A stretch of 64,000 nucleotides of DNA from Fimbriimonas ginsengisoli Gsoil 348 (GTDB taxonomy: Bacteria; Armatimonadota; Fimbriimonadia; Fimbriimonadales; Fimbriimonadaceae). A program made the position numbers and the translations under genes. How positions within the stretch are numbered: position 1 is the first letter of the stretch; every line of letters starts with the position of its first letter. The notes under the pieces are model-generated. The model was not told where the DNA came from. It ran no database searches and saw only the letters and a list, made by a program, of their open reading frames with translations. The DNA is taken from positions 1-64,000 of the forward strand of contig CAMCVK010000005.1 of assembly GCA_945881865.1 (NCBI GenBank), read 5' to 3'. This document shows positions 51,191 through 60,270 of the stretch, one piece after another.

Positions 51191-51709
51191 TTATTCGGCT
51201 TCCGAAAGCCCAAGTTCGAGCTGAATCTCCCGCGCGCGCTCCGCGCCCAGCCATTTGATGCGGGCCTCGGGCGAATATAGCCTAACCAGCGTTTTTACGT
51301 TCTGAATTTCACCCATGTGATGGACTAGGATTTCATCACAAACGTAGTCAACGTACACCTGCTCCTTCTTAGCCTCGTCCCTTGTCGGGCTGTAAGGCTC
51401 CCCGGTGTAGGAGTCTTTGAGCTCGAATGATTTCAGAATCTTCCCCTTCTTTGCCTTATCATAGAAGTCGCTCATGAGAAAGCACCAGCCTGCAAGTCCA
51501 TCTACCCAGGTTGGCCGGTACTCTTTGCTTAGACCGATGAAAGGTAGCTCTCCACCTATGATCCATTTGTCGATATGGTTTCCGACCGTGCCCGTGGATT
51601 CATAGCTCCAAATCCGAATGCGGTCGTACGCCTTGACCTCGGTTATGAACGACGGACCCTTGACGAAGTACCTCGCCGTCTCCGCCTGTATAAGCTCTTC
51701 AATCGTCAT
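51191..51709 (-). CDS. Array protein family C, copy 1
   Basis: 172 residues, nearly identical to 49716-50234. The leader from the AGGAGG ribosome site to the start codon (51707-51728) is identical to that of copy 3 (48477-48499). It is followed by a 300-bp gap that contains only the short frame at 51013-51099, not by a family E gene, unlike the other two copies. Confidence 0.75.
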   Translation of the reverse strand: MTIEELIQAETARYFVKGPSFITEVKAYDRIRIWSYESTGTVGNHIDKWIIGGELPFIGLSKEYRPTWVDGLAGWCFLMSDFYDKAKKGKILKSFELKDSYTGEPYSPTRDEAKKEQVYVDYVCDEILVHHMGEIQNVKTLVRLYSPEARIKWLGAERAREIQLELGLSEAE

Positions 51710-51733
51710 CTCCGCTCCAGCCTCCTATCGCCA

Positions 51734-52045
51734 TCACATTTGTTTCTGCACAACCTCTTCACGTATACCTTTGCAATCTGGAAAGTCGGCAATGATCTCT
51801 GCTCCGGCGTCATAGACCAAGTCCTGCTCATCAGCGTCGAGCTCCCACTTAGCGACAAACCTTAAGTGGATGTATTCGGCCGACGCGCTGACTATGTCGA
51901 CCCGGTCAAGAAACGAATACTCCTCAGGCGGCAGAATCGCCCGCCGAATTGAGAACGGGAGGCGCCGTAAGACTTCATCGTTACTTCGGATTTGCTGAGG
52001 AGTCATGGGACCAACCATTTCTGTTGTACCCTTATTGCCCGTCAT
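51734..52045 (-). CDS. Array protein family A, copy 2
   Basis: 103 residues from the ATG at 52045 (Met10 and Met14 are alternatives). It aligns along its length with the copy at 52346-52696: RRLPFSIRRAILPPEEYSFL against AALPYSIRRAITPAEEYEFL, then IHLRF, KWEL, and DAG-x2-IIADF-x-DC. The conserved Cys and acidic residues may bind a partner. No known domain. Confidence 0.7.
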   Translation of the reverse strand: MTGNKGTTEMVGPMTPQQIRSNDEVLRRLPFSIRRAILPPEEYSFLDRVDIVSASAEYIHLRFVAKWELDADEQDLVYDAGAEIIADFPDCKGIREEVVQKQM

Positions 52046-52085
52046 CGGATCGACGTCGCTCCCAAGGCCGTTTCCGACGTCGCGC

Positions 52086-52376
52086 TCACGAGTGAGAGCC
52101 GGATTCCTCTTTTCTATCCTGTAGGATGTAAATAATTCGCAAGGCATCGCTAATCTTGTCGTCCACCCAGCGCCCGTAAGCATTCGGTTCGTCATCCTGC
52201 CTAAGCCCGTGGGAAACGAGCACGCCTGCCAAAACATTGTTAGTTAGCTTCTCCAGCAACTCGATCGACGGGATTGGCACCGCGAGCATCAACTGCTCCT
52301 CTTCGACCGCAGCCCTGACCCACCCGTCCCGTTCCAGCTCCGTGACTAGCTTCCTCCACAACTCGCCGATAGACAT
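52086..52376 (-). CDS. Small array protein of unknown function (B)
   Basis: 96 residues, helical, acidic (ELWRKLVTELERDGWVRAAV, DDKISDALRIIYILQDRKEE). It overlaps the end of the upstream family A gene by 31 bp. No motif. It may be an immunity protein or part of a pair with family A. Confidence 0.6.
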   Translation of the reverse strand: MSIGELWRKLVTELERDGWVRAAVEEEQLMLAVPIPSIELLEKLTNNVLAGVLVSHGLRQDDEPNAYGRWVDDKISDALRIIYILQDRKEESGSHS

Positions 52377-52696
52377 TCCCTCCTTTTCATTGGATCAGCT
52401 CGAATATAAGAGACACCTGGCGTCGCGGCATCAACGACGACGATCTCCTCCCAAATAGACTCGCAGTCCGTAAAGTCGGCAATGACTTGGCCACCGGCAT
52501 CGTGTACGAAATCAAACTCATCTGGGTTGAGTTCCCACTTGACAAAGAATCTTAGGTGAATAAGCTTAGGCGTGGCTTCCACAATCTCCACTCGATCTAG
52601 AAACTCGTATTCTTCAGCCGGAGTGATCGCCCGCCTTATTGAGTACGGCAGCGCGGCCAAAATCTCTTCACTGTTTCGGTCTCCTAGGTTGGACAT
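52346..52696 (-). CDS. Array protein family A, copy 1
   Basis: 116 residues, the first gene of the array in the direction of transcription. The core matches 51734-52045, but it carries about 25 extra C-terminal residues (PGVSYIRADPMKRRECLSAS). These overlap the next gene and may be a read-through of a changed stop. No known domain. Confidence 0.68.
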   Translation of the reverse strand: MSNLGDRNSEEILAALPYSIRRAITPAEEYEFLDRVEIVEATPKLIHLRFFVKWELNPDEFDFVHDAGGQVIADFTDCESIWEEIVVVDAATPGVSYIRADPMKRRECLSASCGGS

Positions 52697-52843
52697 GAAT
52701 TGCTCTTTCTCGATCCTACACTGCTCGGTCCACTGTGGACTGGTATATCTTGTCCCGAAGACTTGGATTGCCCCAAGGCTGGGGCGACCCGTTGCCCGGG
52801 CGCTTCAATTCCGTCAGCCCGCCCACGGGGTACCTTACGGTAA

Positions 52844-55800
52844 GTGAGATCCGCCGAGGCGATTGCATGGTTGCCCGACCTACTTGCGCCAAATTCTCCC
52901 GCCCAGCCGACGCTGATTGAGTCTTGTGCGCCCGAGGCCCGCCCGCTGCTGGTAGCCCGCAGCTACCTCGCGCACCCTCGAACCATCCTCGTCGTCACCG
53001 GAAGCTACGACCGCGCCCTTGCCTGGCAAGCAAAGCTGCAACTTTGCGGCGTGCCAAGTGAGCAAATCTCCCAGCTTCTCAGCGGTTCTAGCGGGCTTTT
53101 CGAGGACTCCGCGCCGGAATACATCGCTCTCAGCGACCGTCTGGGCGCCCTGCGCGCACTCATCGACCCGGCACCCTGCATCGTCATCGCCACCCCGCAA
53201 GCCGCCCTAGAGCGCACCCTCCCGCGCGAGGTCTTGGTGGATTCCCACGCCGAAATCCGCACCGGACAAGAGATCAACTCGGATGCCTTCCTGAACCAGC
53301 TCGATAACCTTGGCTACGAGGTTTCGGAACCGGTACGAATTCCGGGCCAGTACTCCCGGCGCGGCGGCATTATCGACGTTTTTGCCACCGGCAAGCAGCT
53401 TCCGGTACGAATCGAGCTGTTCGGCGACGACGTCGAATCCATCCGACAGTTCGACCCGAACACCCAGCGCAGCGTCGGCAACATTCCGTTCCTCTCGCTC
53501 ACGCCTTCGCGCGAGACCATTTACCCCGGCGGCGGCGTGGACATCACCGGCGACGTGCGCGAACTGGCCGAACGAGAAGGCAGTACCTTGGATGATGAAT
53601 CGGAAGCCCGACTGCAAACGATGATCCAGATGGACATCGCCGCCCTGTCGCAGCGATCCTATTTCGACCGGCTCGACCTCTACCGCCCCTGGCTTCACCC
53701 GGATTCCGGTTCGGCGATCGACCTGCTCACCGAGACCGACCTGCTGGTGCTGGACGAAGCCCTGGAGCTCGATCTGATCGGCGCGCGCGCCGAAGAGGAG
53801 CTCGGGCAAGCCCTCGACGCCCGCGCCAAACGCGGCGAAATGCTTCGCGGAACGGCAACCGACTTCATGCGGCCGGTCGAGGCCCTCGGCACGTTGCCAA
53901 ACTCCGTGGCGTTTTCCACGATGAACGCGCTGCCGAACTGGTTCGAATCAAAGCGGTCGAGCGAGTTGGGCGCGGTCTCGTTGGAAGGCTATCGCGGTCG
54001 CGCCGACGCCCTCTCGATGACGCTGCGGAACTACCTGAAGGAGAACTTCCGCGTCGTCTTCACCACTGATCAGCCGAATCGCGCGAAGACGGTGCTGGGC
54101 CAAGCCGAAATCTTCATCAGCGAGACGAACCATGCGGTGGAAGAGGCGGAATCCGGCCAGGCATTCCTGGCCCACGGAAACCTGGGCGGCGGATTCGTGG
54201 TGCCAAACCTGCGGCTAGCGTTCGTATCCGATGCCGAGTTGTTCGGCGTTGCCCGCCTCAAGCTTCCGCAAAAGCGGTTCATGGAGGGCGCGCCGATCGC
54301 CACCGTGCTGGACCTCAAGCCGGGCGACTACGTTGTGCACATCAACTTCGGCATCGGCATCTTCCGCGGGCTGACAAAGAAGACGGTCGAGGGAGTCGAA
54401 AAAGAGTATCTTTTCATCGAGTATCAGGCACCGGATAAGCTGTTTGTGCCCGCCGAACAGCTAGACCGAATCCAGAAGTACCTGAACCCCGGAGACGACA
54501 CGCCCAAGCTCAACAAGCTGACGGGAGGTGAATGGCAACGCACTCTGGGAAAAGCCAAGGAGGAGGCGAAAGCCTTCGCCCGCGACCTCGTTAAGCTCTA
54601 CGCGCAACGGCAACAAGTACAGCGGAGGCCATACGGGCCCGATACCCCGTTCCAATTGGAAATGGAAACGACGTTCCCGTGGGTCGAAACGCCTAGCCAG
54701 CTCCACGCCATCCGTGAGGTGAAGCGAGACATGGAAACCGGCGTACCTATGGACCGCCTGGTTTGCGGTGACGTTGGTTTCGGCAAGACTGAGGTCGCCA
54801 TTCGGGCGGCGTTCAAGGCCGTGCAAAGCGGCCGGCAGGTGGCGGTTCTCTGCCCCACCACGATTCTCAGTGAGCAACACTATCGCAACTTCGAGGAGCG
54901 GCTGGGCTCGTTCGGCACCAAGCTCGGCCTTGTAAACCGGTTCACCCACGCAAGCGAGCGTCGAGAACTGTCGAAATCGCTGAAAAACGGCGAAACCGAA
55001 ATCATCGTTGGAACCCACTCGTTGCTCGGCAAACAGATCGAATTTCGCGACCTCGGCATGGTCATCATCGACGAAGAGCACAAGTTCGGCGTGAAGCAAA
55101 AAGAAATGCTGAAGCAACTGCGGACGGAAGTCGACGTACTAAGTCTTTCCGCCACGCCGATTCCGCGAACCCTCAGCATGGCGCTCATGGACATCCGGCA
55201 GATGTCGCTGATCAACGATCCGCCACCCGGCCGGTTGCCGATCCGAACCTACGTTCGTCCCTATGCTGCCGAAGTCGTGCGCGAGGCGATCCTGCGCGAA
55301 ATGTCGCGCGGCGGCCAGGTGTTCTACGTATACAACCGGGTCGAATCCATTGGCCACGTCGCCGAAAAGCTCCGTCTGCTCGTGCCGACCGCCCGCATCG
55401 GCGTCGGCCACGGGCAAATGAACGAGAACGAACTGGAGCCAATCATGGTCGGCTTCGTCAAGGGCGAAATCGACATCCTACTTTCAACCACGATCATCGA
55501 GAACGGCATCGACATTTCGAACGCAAACACACTCATTGTTGAGGGTGCCGATCGCCTCGGTCTCAGCCAACTGTATCAGTTGCGGGGTCGTGTCGGACGA
55601 TCCGACCGTCAGGCGTACGCCTATTTCCTCTTCAGCGGAAAGATGGATATGTCATTCATCTCGCGTGGGCCGGGCGAGACCTCGCCCGAATTGCGGAAGA
55701 AGTACAAGACGGTGAGCGAGGGCGCGATCGCGCGATTGCAAGCGCTGCAAGAGTTTTCCTCGCTCGGCTCGGGCTACTCCCTCGCGTTTCGCGACTTGCA

Positions 55801-56440
55801 GATTCGCGGCGCGGGGCAACTTCTCGGCGCAAAGCAGAGCGGAACGATGCTCACGGTTGGTTATGAGTTGTACAGCCAACTCATAACCGAGGCCGTCTCT
55901 CAGCTGAAGCTAACCGTCGATGGATCACCCGAGTCATCGGACGATGTTCGGGATCCGCTGGCGAATCTGGCTCCGCTGCCGACGTTCGAAATTCCGGTCG
56001 TTGCGTTGCTACCCGAGGGCTATATCCGCGACCAAGCGCAACGTCTCTTCTTCTACCAAAAGATGATGTCGTGCCGGGACGAATTGACGCTCGCCGCCGT
56101 TCAGGCCGAAATCGACGATCGCTACGGACGCCCCACCGAGGAGGTCCGCAACGCATTCGTTGTGATGGGGATGCGGATTCTGGGCAGGGATCTCGGCATC
56201 GAAAAGCTGGACGCTCGGGGCGGCCGCGCCGCCATCACCTTCAAGGACAAGTCGCTCGTTCCCATTCGGGTCTTCGCGATTCTTGGCAAGCGAAACAAGG
56301 AGAGCTACGTGACGCGAGACGGCATGGTTTGGCCGTTTACGGGAAGCGCACTGGCCGCCACCCGCCGGTTCTTGGATGAGTTCCTCGCGGCGACAACGGA
56401 AGTAGAAGAATCTCGTGCCCGGCTCGAAGCCCTAGGCTAA
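52844..56440 (+). CDS. mfd: Transcription-repair coupling factor Mfd
   Basis: 1198 residues from the GTG at 52844. Domain order matches Mfd: UvrB-like N-terminal part (about 1-330, with YSRRGGIIDVFATG), the RNA-polymerase-interacting CarD-like domain (about 489-545, GDYVVHINFGIGIFRGL), a RecG-type helicase with GDVGFGKTEVA (Walker A at about 641) and DEEH (about 741), then helicase C and the TRCF C-terminal domain (about 1045-1150). It removes stalled RNA polymerase at lesions and recruits UvrA. Length is normal. The start could be one or more codons downstream. Confidence 0.95.
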   Translation: MRSAEAIAWLPDLLAPNSPAQPTLIESCAPEARPLLVARSYLAHPRTILVVTGSYDRALAWQAKLQLCGVPSEQISQLLSGSSGLFEDSAPEYIALSDRLGALRALIDPAPCIVIATPQAALERTLPREVLVDSHAEIRTGQEINSDAFLNQLDNLGYEVSEPVRIPGQYSRRGGIIDVFATGKQLPVRIELFGDDVESIRQFDPNTQRSVGNIPFLSLTPSRETIYPGGGVDITGDVRELAEREGSTLDDESEARLQTMIQMDIAALSQRSYFDRLDLYRPWLHPDSGSAIDLLTETDLLVLDEALELDLIGARAEEELGQALDARAKRGEMLRGTATDFMRPVEALGTLPNSVAFSTMNALPNWFESKRSSELGAVSLEGYRGRADALSMTLRNYLKENFRVVFTTDQPNRAKTVLGQAEIFISETNHAVEEAESGQAFLAHGNLGGGFVVPNLRLAFVSDAELFGVARLKLPQKRFMEGAPIATVLDLKPGDYVVHINFGIGIFRGLTKKTVEGVEKEYLFIEYQAPDKLFVPAEQLDRIQKYLNPGDDTPKLNKLTGGEWQRTLGKAKEEAKAFARDLVKLYAQRQQVQRRPYGPDTPFQLEMETTFPWVETPSQLHAIREVKRDMETGVPMDRLVCGDVGFGKTEVAIRAAFKAVQSGRQVAVLCPTTILSEQHYRNFEERLGSFGTKLGLVNRFTHASERRELSKSLKNGETEIIVGTHSLLGKQIEFRDLGMVIIDEEHKFGVKQKEMLKQLRTEVDVLSLSATPIPRTLSMALMDIRQMSLINDPPPGRLPIRTYVRPYAAEVVREAILREMSRGGQVFYVYNRVESIGHVAEKLRLLVPTARIGVGHGQMNENELEPIMVGFVKGEIDILLSTTIIENGIDISNANTLIVEGADRLGLSQLYQLRGRVGRSDRQAYAYFLFSGKMDMSFISRGPGETSPELRKKYKTVSEGAIARLQALQEFSSLGSGYSLAFRDLQIRGAGQLLGAKQSGTMLTVGYELYSQLITEAVSQLKLTVDGSPESSDDVRDPLANLAPLPTFEIPVVALLPEGYIRDQAQRLFFYQKMMSCRDELTLAAVQAEIDDRYGRPTEEVRNAFVVMGMRILGRDLGIEKLDARGGRAAITFKDKSLVPIRVFAILGKRNKESYVTRDGMVWPFTGSALAATRRFLDEFLAATTEVEESRARLEALG

Positions 56441-56529
56441 TGAGGGATTGGCCTAGCAAGCGGTTCGGAAGCGGCCTAAGCCATAATAGTTCCCGGGTCG
56501 GATGCATTTGAATCCGGCCAGGATTTAAT

Positions 56530-56781
56530 ATGACGCGAGAGGAGCTTTTCAACCACGTCCGAGGTCTTGTCGAGCAGTCCATTCGGGATGGCGGCAATGA
56601 ACCCCCCGAAATCACGGAAGCCACCGTATTGCTGGGAAGTGGAATCGGCCTCGACTCGCTCGGCCTCGCCACCATCGTGGTTGAGTTGGAAGAAAAAACG
56701 GGCGTCAGCCCCTTCTCGGGCGGATTTGTGAACTTCACGACAGTCGGCGAGCTCGTCACGCTGTTCCACAAAGAAGACTAA
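56530..56781 (+). CDS. Acyl carrier protein
   Basis: 83 residues. The phosphopantetheine attachment site is GLDSLGLA (Ser43). The helical pattern is that of a stand-alone acyl or peptidyl carrier protein, but the loop before the site (LLGSGIG) and after it (VVELEEKTGVSPFSGGFV) differs from fatty-acid AcpP, suggesting a dedicated carrier. The gene starts the cluster with an AMP-ligase 3 bp downstream, so the pair probably loads an acyl group. Confidence 0.88.
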   Translation: MTREELFNHVRGLVEQSIRDGGNEPPEITEATVLLGSGIGLDSLGLATIVVELEEKTGVSPFSGGFVNFTTVGELVTLFHKED

Positions 56782-56784
56782 CCC

Positions 56785-58038
56785 GTGGCAAGTCAACTCG
56801 CTTTGGTTGGCCCAGATCATCGGCAGACCCAAGAGGATCTTGCCGAGATTTCTGGCCGTTTCATCGCCCCTTCCGGAAAATTGCTGGCCATCGACGCCAA
56901 CGATCCGGCCCGGGTGATCGCGGCCCTGCTGGCCCCCGAACTGAGAGAGGCCGACCTGATTCTCGTCCGGGACTGGGCTCCGCTCGATGAGGCTGCGTTA
57001 ACAAACCTTGGCGTGGCCGAGGCGATGGACGAGAACGGCATTGTTCGAATAATTTCGGAACGGAAAGCCACCGCAACCGGCGGAATCTGGCTACAGACTT
57101 CGGGAACTACCGGACCACCAAAGCTTGTTCGCCACGACCGCGAGCGGCTGCAAGGCCGAATCCGGCAGCCCATCACGGAAGGTCCCGCGCGCTGGATGCT
57201 CACCTATCATCCGGGCTCGTTCGCGGGCTTGCAGGTGTTGCTCACCGCCTTCCCTTCCGGCCAACCGATTGTGTACGCCGATCGCGCCAAGCTGGCGAGC
57301 CTAAGCAACTTCCCCGCCGACGAACTCCCGACCTGCATCAGCGCGACCCCAACCTATTGGCGCGCGATGCTCTCGGCACTCGGCGCGACTGTCCAGCAGT
57401 TTCCCATTGAGATCGCGACCCTGGGCGGGGAAATCGCCGATCAGCCGGTGCTCGATCTTCTTGCCGCAACCTTCCCCACGGCAAAGATCACGCACGTCTA
57501 CGCCGCCACAGAACTGGGGGTCATCCTCAGCGTTTCCGACCGACTCGCCGGCTTCCCCGAAAGCTGGCTAGACGCCGAGCGCGAGATCAAAGTAACGGTG
57601 CGCGACGGCATGCTTTTTGTGCAAAGCCCCTTCGCGGCGGGCCAGACGGTGCGGGCAGGGAGCTCAGTCGACGCCGAGTTCGCGGGCAATTGGACCGGCA
57701 CCGGCGACCTCGTCGAGATTCGCGATGGACGCGTATTCTTCATGGGTCGGGAAGATTCGGTCATCAACGTTGGCGGCCAAAAAGTCTTCGCCGAAGACAT
57801 TGAGCAGATCCTGCAGCGGCACCCAGCGGTGCGGGATATCAGGATTTACGCGGTGCCAAATCCCATCCTTGGCACGGCGGTTGCCGCCGATGTCGTTCTC
57901 GAAGGTGACGACCTCGCGGGCCTGAAAACCTTTGCCCGGGAGCACCTCTCGCGATTGCAGATTCCCGTGAAGTGGAACGTCCTCGACACGCTAGAAATGA
58001 ACGCCGCCGGCAAAAAGACCCGAAAAGCAACGCCATGA
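56785..58038 (+). CDS. AMP-dependent acyl ligase (ANL superfamily)
   Basis: 417 residues, GTG start 3 bp after the ACP gene. Core motifs: LQTSGTTGPPKLVRH (A3), THVYAATELG (A5), TGDLVEIRDGRVFFMGRED (A7/A8 hinge) and the late NAAGKKTRK catalytic Lys (A10). Shorter than full acyl-CoA synthetases at the N-terminus. It adenylates a carboxylic acid and presumably transfers it to the ACP next door. Overlaps the SDR gene by 4 bp (ATGA). Confidence 0.88.
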   Translation: MASQLALVGPDHRQTQEDLAEISGRFIAPSGKLLAIDANDPARVIAALLAPELREADLILVRDWAPLDEAALTNLGVAEAMDENGIVRIISERKATATGGIWLQTSGTTGPPKLVRHDRERLQGRIRQPITEGPARWMLTYHPGSFAGLQVLLTAFPSGQPIVYADRAKLASLSNFPADELPTCISATPTYWRAMLSALGATVQQFPIEIATLGGEIADQPVLDLLAATFPTAKITHVYAATELGVILSVSDRLAGFPESWLDAEREIKVTVRDGMLFVQSPFAAGQTVRAGSSVDAEFAGNWTGTGDLVEIRDGRVFFMGREDSVINVGGQKVFAEDIEQILQRHPAVRDIRIYAVPNPILGTAVAADVVLEGDDLAGLKTFAREHLSRLQIPVKWNVLDTLEMNAAGKKTRKATP

Positions 58039-58790
58039 CCCCAGAACCTACTTCGCCGTCGAAAGTTGTCTTGCTCACCGGAGGCAGTAAGGGCCTGGGC
58101 CTGGGCATTGCCAAAGTGCTGCTTGCGAACGGCTACAGGGTGGCGACATGCAGCCGAAAGCGAACCGGGTTCGTGGACGACCTGCTGGCCGAAGTCGGCG
58201 AAGACCGATTCTTCTGGACCGAAGGTGAGATCGGAAACGAGGCCTCGGAAGTCGCCTTCATGGATTCGGCGGTCGCATGGGCCGGCTCCGACCCCCTGTA
58301 CGGACTCATCAACAACGCCGCCATTGCCGGCGACGGCGTGCTCGCCACCTTCCCTAACGTCGACACGATGCGGATCATGGAGATCAACCTCATCGGTGCG
58401 ATCCGCCTCACCCGACTTTTCCTCCGCAAGATTTTGAATCAGCGCGAGGGCCGCGTCATCAACGTCAGTAGCATTGTCGGCCAGCGCGGCTACACCGGAC
58501 TGACGGTTTACAGCGCGACGAAGGCCGGCCTGGATGGATTTACCCGTGCGCTTGCCCGTGAAGTCGGCCGCCGCCAGATCACGGTGAACTCGGTTGCGCC
58601 GGGATACATGGAGACCGACATTTCGGCCGGGCTAGGCGAGCGTCAGCTCCAGCAGATCGTGAACCGCACGCCGCTGGGCCGACTCGCCACCACCGAAGAC
58701 GTCGCCTTCCTCGTCAAGTTTTTGCTCTCGCCCGAAGCCAGCATGATTACCGCCCAGACGATCACCGTCGACGGCGGCATCACGATGTAG
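58035..58790 (+). CDS. Short-chain dehydrogenase/reductase, FabG-like
   Basis: 251 residues from the ATG at 58035 overlapping the ligase stop. TGGSKGLGLGIAK (cofactor loop), INNAA, INVSSIVGQRG (catalytic Ser) and YSATKAG (Tyr-x3-Lys) are complete, with the FabG-like C-terminus ITVDGGITM. In this cluster it could reduce a beta-ketoacyl group bound to the ACP. Ten bp before the sugar transferase gene. Confidence 0.9.
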   Translation: MTPEPTSPSKVVLLTGGSKGLGLGIAKVLLANGYRVATCSRKRTGFVDDLLAEVGEDRFFWTEGEIGNEASEVAFMDSAVAWAGSDPLYGLINNAAIAGDGVLATFPNVDTMRIMEINLIGAIRLTRLFLRKILNQREGRVINVSSIVGQRGYTGLTVYSATKAGLDGFTRALAREVGRRQITVNSVAPGYMETDISAGLGERQLQQIVNRTPLGRLATTEDVAFLVKFLLSPEASMITAQTITVDGGITM

Positions 58791-58800
58791 GAGAACCCCA

Positions 58801-59430
58801 ATGCGAAAAGATGGATTTTACGCCCGGTTTGTCAAGCGCGCCATTGACTTCTTTGGAAGCCTAACGCTGCTGATCCTCCTTTTCCCGTTGCTGGTGGTGC
58901 TCTATTTCGTCATCGCGTGGAAGATGGGCCGGCCGGTCTTCTTCCGCCAGATGCGCTCCGGTTACAAGGGGAAGCGTTTCAGCCTGATTAAGTTCCGATC
59001 GATGACCGACGCGCGCGACAAGGACGGAAAGATTTTGCCCGACGAAGAGCGGCTTCCCCGGTTTGGCCACATTCTGCGGAAGACCAGCCTTGATGAACTG
59101 CCCGAGCTCATCAACATATTCTTGGGTCACATGTCGCTCGTCGGCCCGCGCCCGCTGGTCGTCGAATACGACGAAATCTACACCGAGAACCACAAGCGAC
59201 GGCTCGACGTCCGTCCCGGCCTCACCGGTCTTGCCGCCGTCCGCGGTCGAAACGCCCAACGATGGCGCAATATTTTTGACTCCGACGTCGAATACGTTGA
59301 CAAAATTTCTCTCGGCCTCGATCTCCAGATCATCTGGCTGACGTTCCTGACCGTGGTCAAGCGAAGCGGCGTCGACCGTCCGACCCACTACGTGAAGGTG
59401 CTCGGGCCCGGCTACGAGAACGAGGGTTAA
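58801..59430 (+). CDS. Sugar-phosphate transferase (PglC/WcaJ-type) initiating a lipid-linked glycan
   Basis: 209 residues. One N-terminal membrane element (DFFGSLTLLILLFPLLVVLY) is followed by the bacterial sugar transferase domain: KFRSMTDARDKDGKILPDEE, LRKTSLDELPELINIFLGHM, LVGPRPL, and VRPGLTGLAAVRGRN. This small, single-domain form is like PglC, which transfers a sugar phosphate from UDP-sugar to undecaprenyl phosphate. It suggests the cluster makes a modified glycan. Confidence 0.93.
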   Translation: MRKDGFYARFVKRAIDFFGSLTLLILLFPLLVVLYFVIAWKMGRPVFFRQMRSGYKGKRFSLIKFRSMTDARDKDGKILPDEERLPRFGHILRKTSLDELPELINIFLGHMSLVGPRPLVVEYDEIYTENHKRRLDVRPGLTGLAAVRGRNAQRWRNIFDSDVEYVDKISLGLDLQIIWLTFLTVVKRSGVDRPTHYVKVLGPGYENEG

Positions 59431-59434
59431 TCGC

Positions 59435-60268
59435 ATGGAAGTCGTCTGGTTGACTTCGGCGGAAGCCTATGAGGAGCACGCGTCTGCCCTTGGTGACCTG
59501 TTTCAACGATGCTTCGGCCGACCGATCAACGAGCCGCTTTGGAATCGTTGCTACCGCGAGAACTTGGTTGGTCCGCCGGTCAGCGTTGCCGTTCGTCAGG
59601 ACGGCGCGTTCGTCGCCCATCACGGCTCGGTCTCGCAGTCCTGGATTCAGAACGGCGAGCGGTTCGATTGCCGACTCCTGATGAGCTTGATGGTAGATCC
59701 GGCAGCGCGGTCCACCGGCGCGTTCACGTTCATGGAGCAAAACTACATGCCCGGGCTACGCGAACGCGGCGGCGAGAACCTGCTCGCGTTCCCTAATCAG
59801 CAGTCGTTTGCCCTGCACGTTGGGCTTCTCGGATGGAAACGGCTGGACGCCGACCTGTTCGTCACTACTCCCGTGGTCCCAGGCGGCTACTCGCCTGCGG
59901 AATACGCCTTGGCCGACGTGCCCCGCTCGCTTGAAGCCACCAATCCCGCCTTTTGGGAGTGGCGCGCGTGGGCCGAGTTTCACGGGTTTCGAACCGCCGA
60001 CGGCGGGGGCTTCTCGCTGAAAGTTGACTCGCCGACGAGCGTTGTCATCATGGAGTGCTTCGGGGCGGTAACGGCCGCTGAGGTATCGGCGGCAGCGGCG
60101 AATTACGGTGCGACGGAGATCAAAGGGTTGAAGGAAACCTTCCTCTCCGCCGGATTCCCGGCCGAGGGGCTAACCGAAACCGGCTACCAAGTTCGAAAGT
60201 GCGGCATCGGCGACCTCGACGGGTTGCGTGGCCTCGGCCTCTCGCTCTACCTCGGCGACGTGTTCTAA
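59435..60268 (+). CDS. GNAT-like acyltransferase
   Basis: 277 residues. The N-terminal half has the GNAT pattern: FQRCFGRPINEPLWNRCYR, VAVRQDGAFVAHHGSV, RLLMSLMVDPAARSTGAFTF (motif A region), NLLAFPNQQSFALHVGLLGW. The C-terminal half is less conserved. As the fifth gene of the ACP/ligase/SDR/transferase cluster, it may transfer an acyl group to an amino sugar. Donor CoA or ACP not known. Confidence 0.8.
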   Translation: MEVVWLTSAEAYEEHASALGDLFQRCFGRPINEPLWNRCYRENLVGPPVSVAVRQDGAFVAHHGSVSQSWIQNGERFDCRLLMSLMVDPAARSTGAFTFMEQNYMPGLRERGGENLLAFPNQQSFALHVGLLGWKRLDADLFVTTPVVPGGYSPAEYALADVPRSLEATNPAFWEWRAWAEFHGFRTADGGGFSLKVDSPTSVVIMECFGAVTAAEVSAAAANYGATEIKGLKETFLSAGFPAEGLTETGYQVRKCGIGDLDGLRGLGLSLYLGDVF

Positions 60269-60270
60269 TT

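Noticed and set aside
47306-52696. CRISPR-like or Rhs core repeats behind the immunity-like array
   Set aside because: The repetition is at gene level; there are no short regularly spaced repeats and no YD/RHS motifs.
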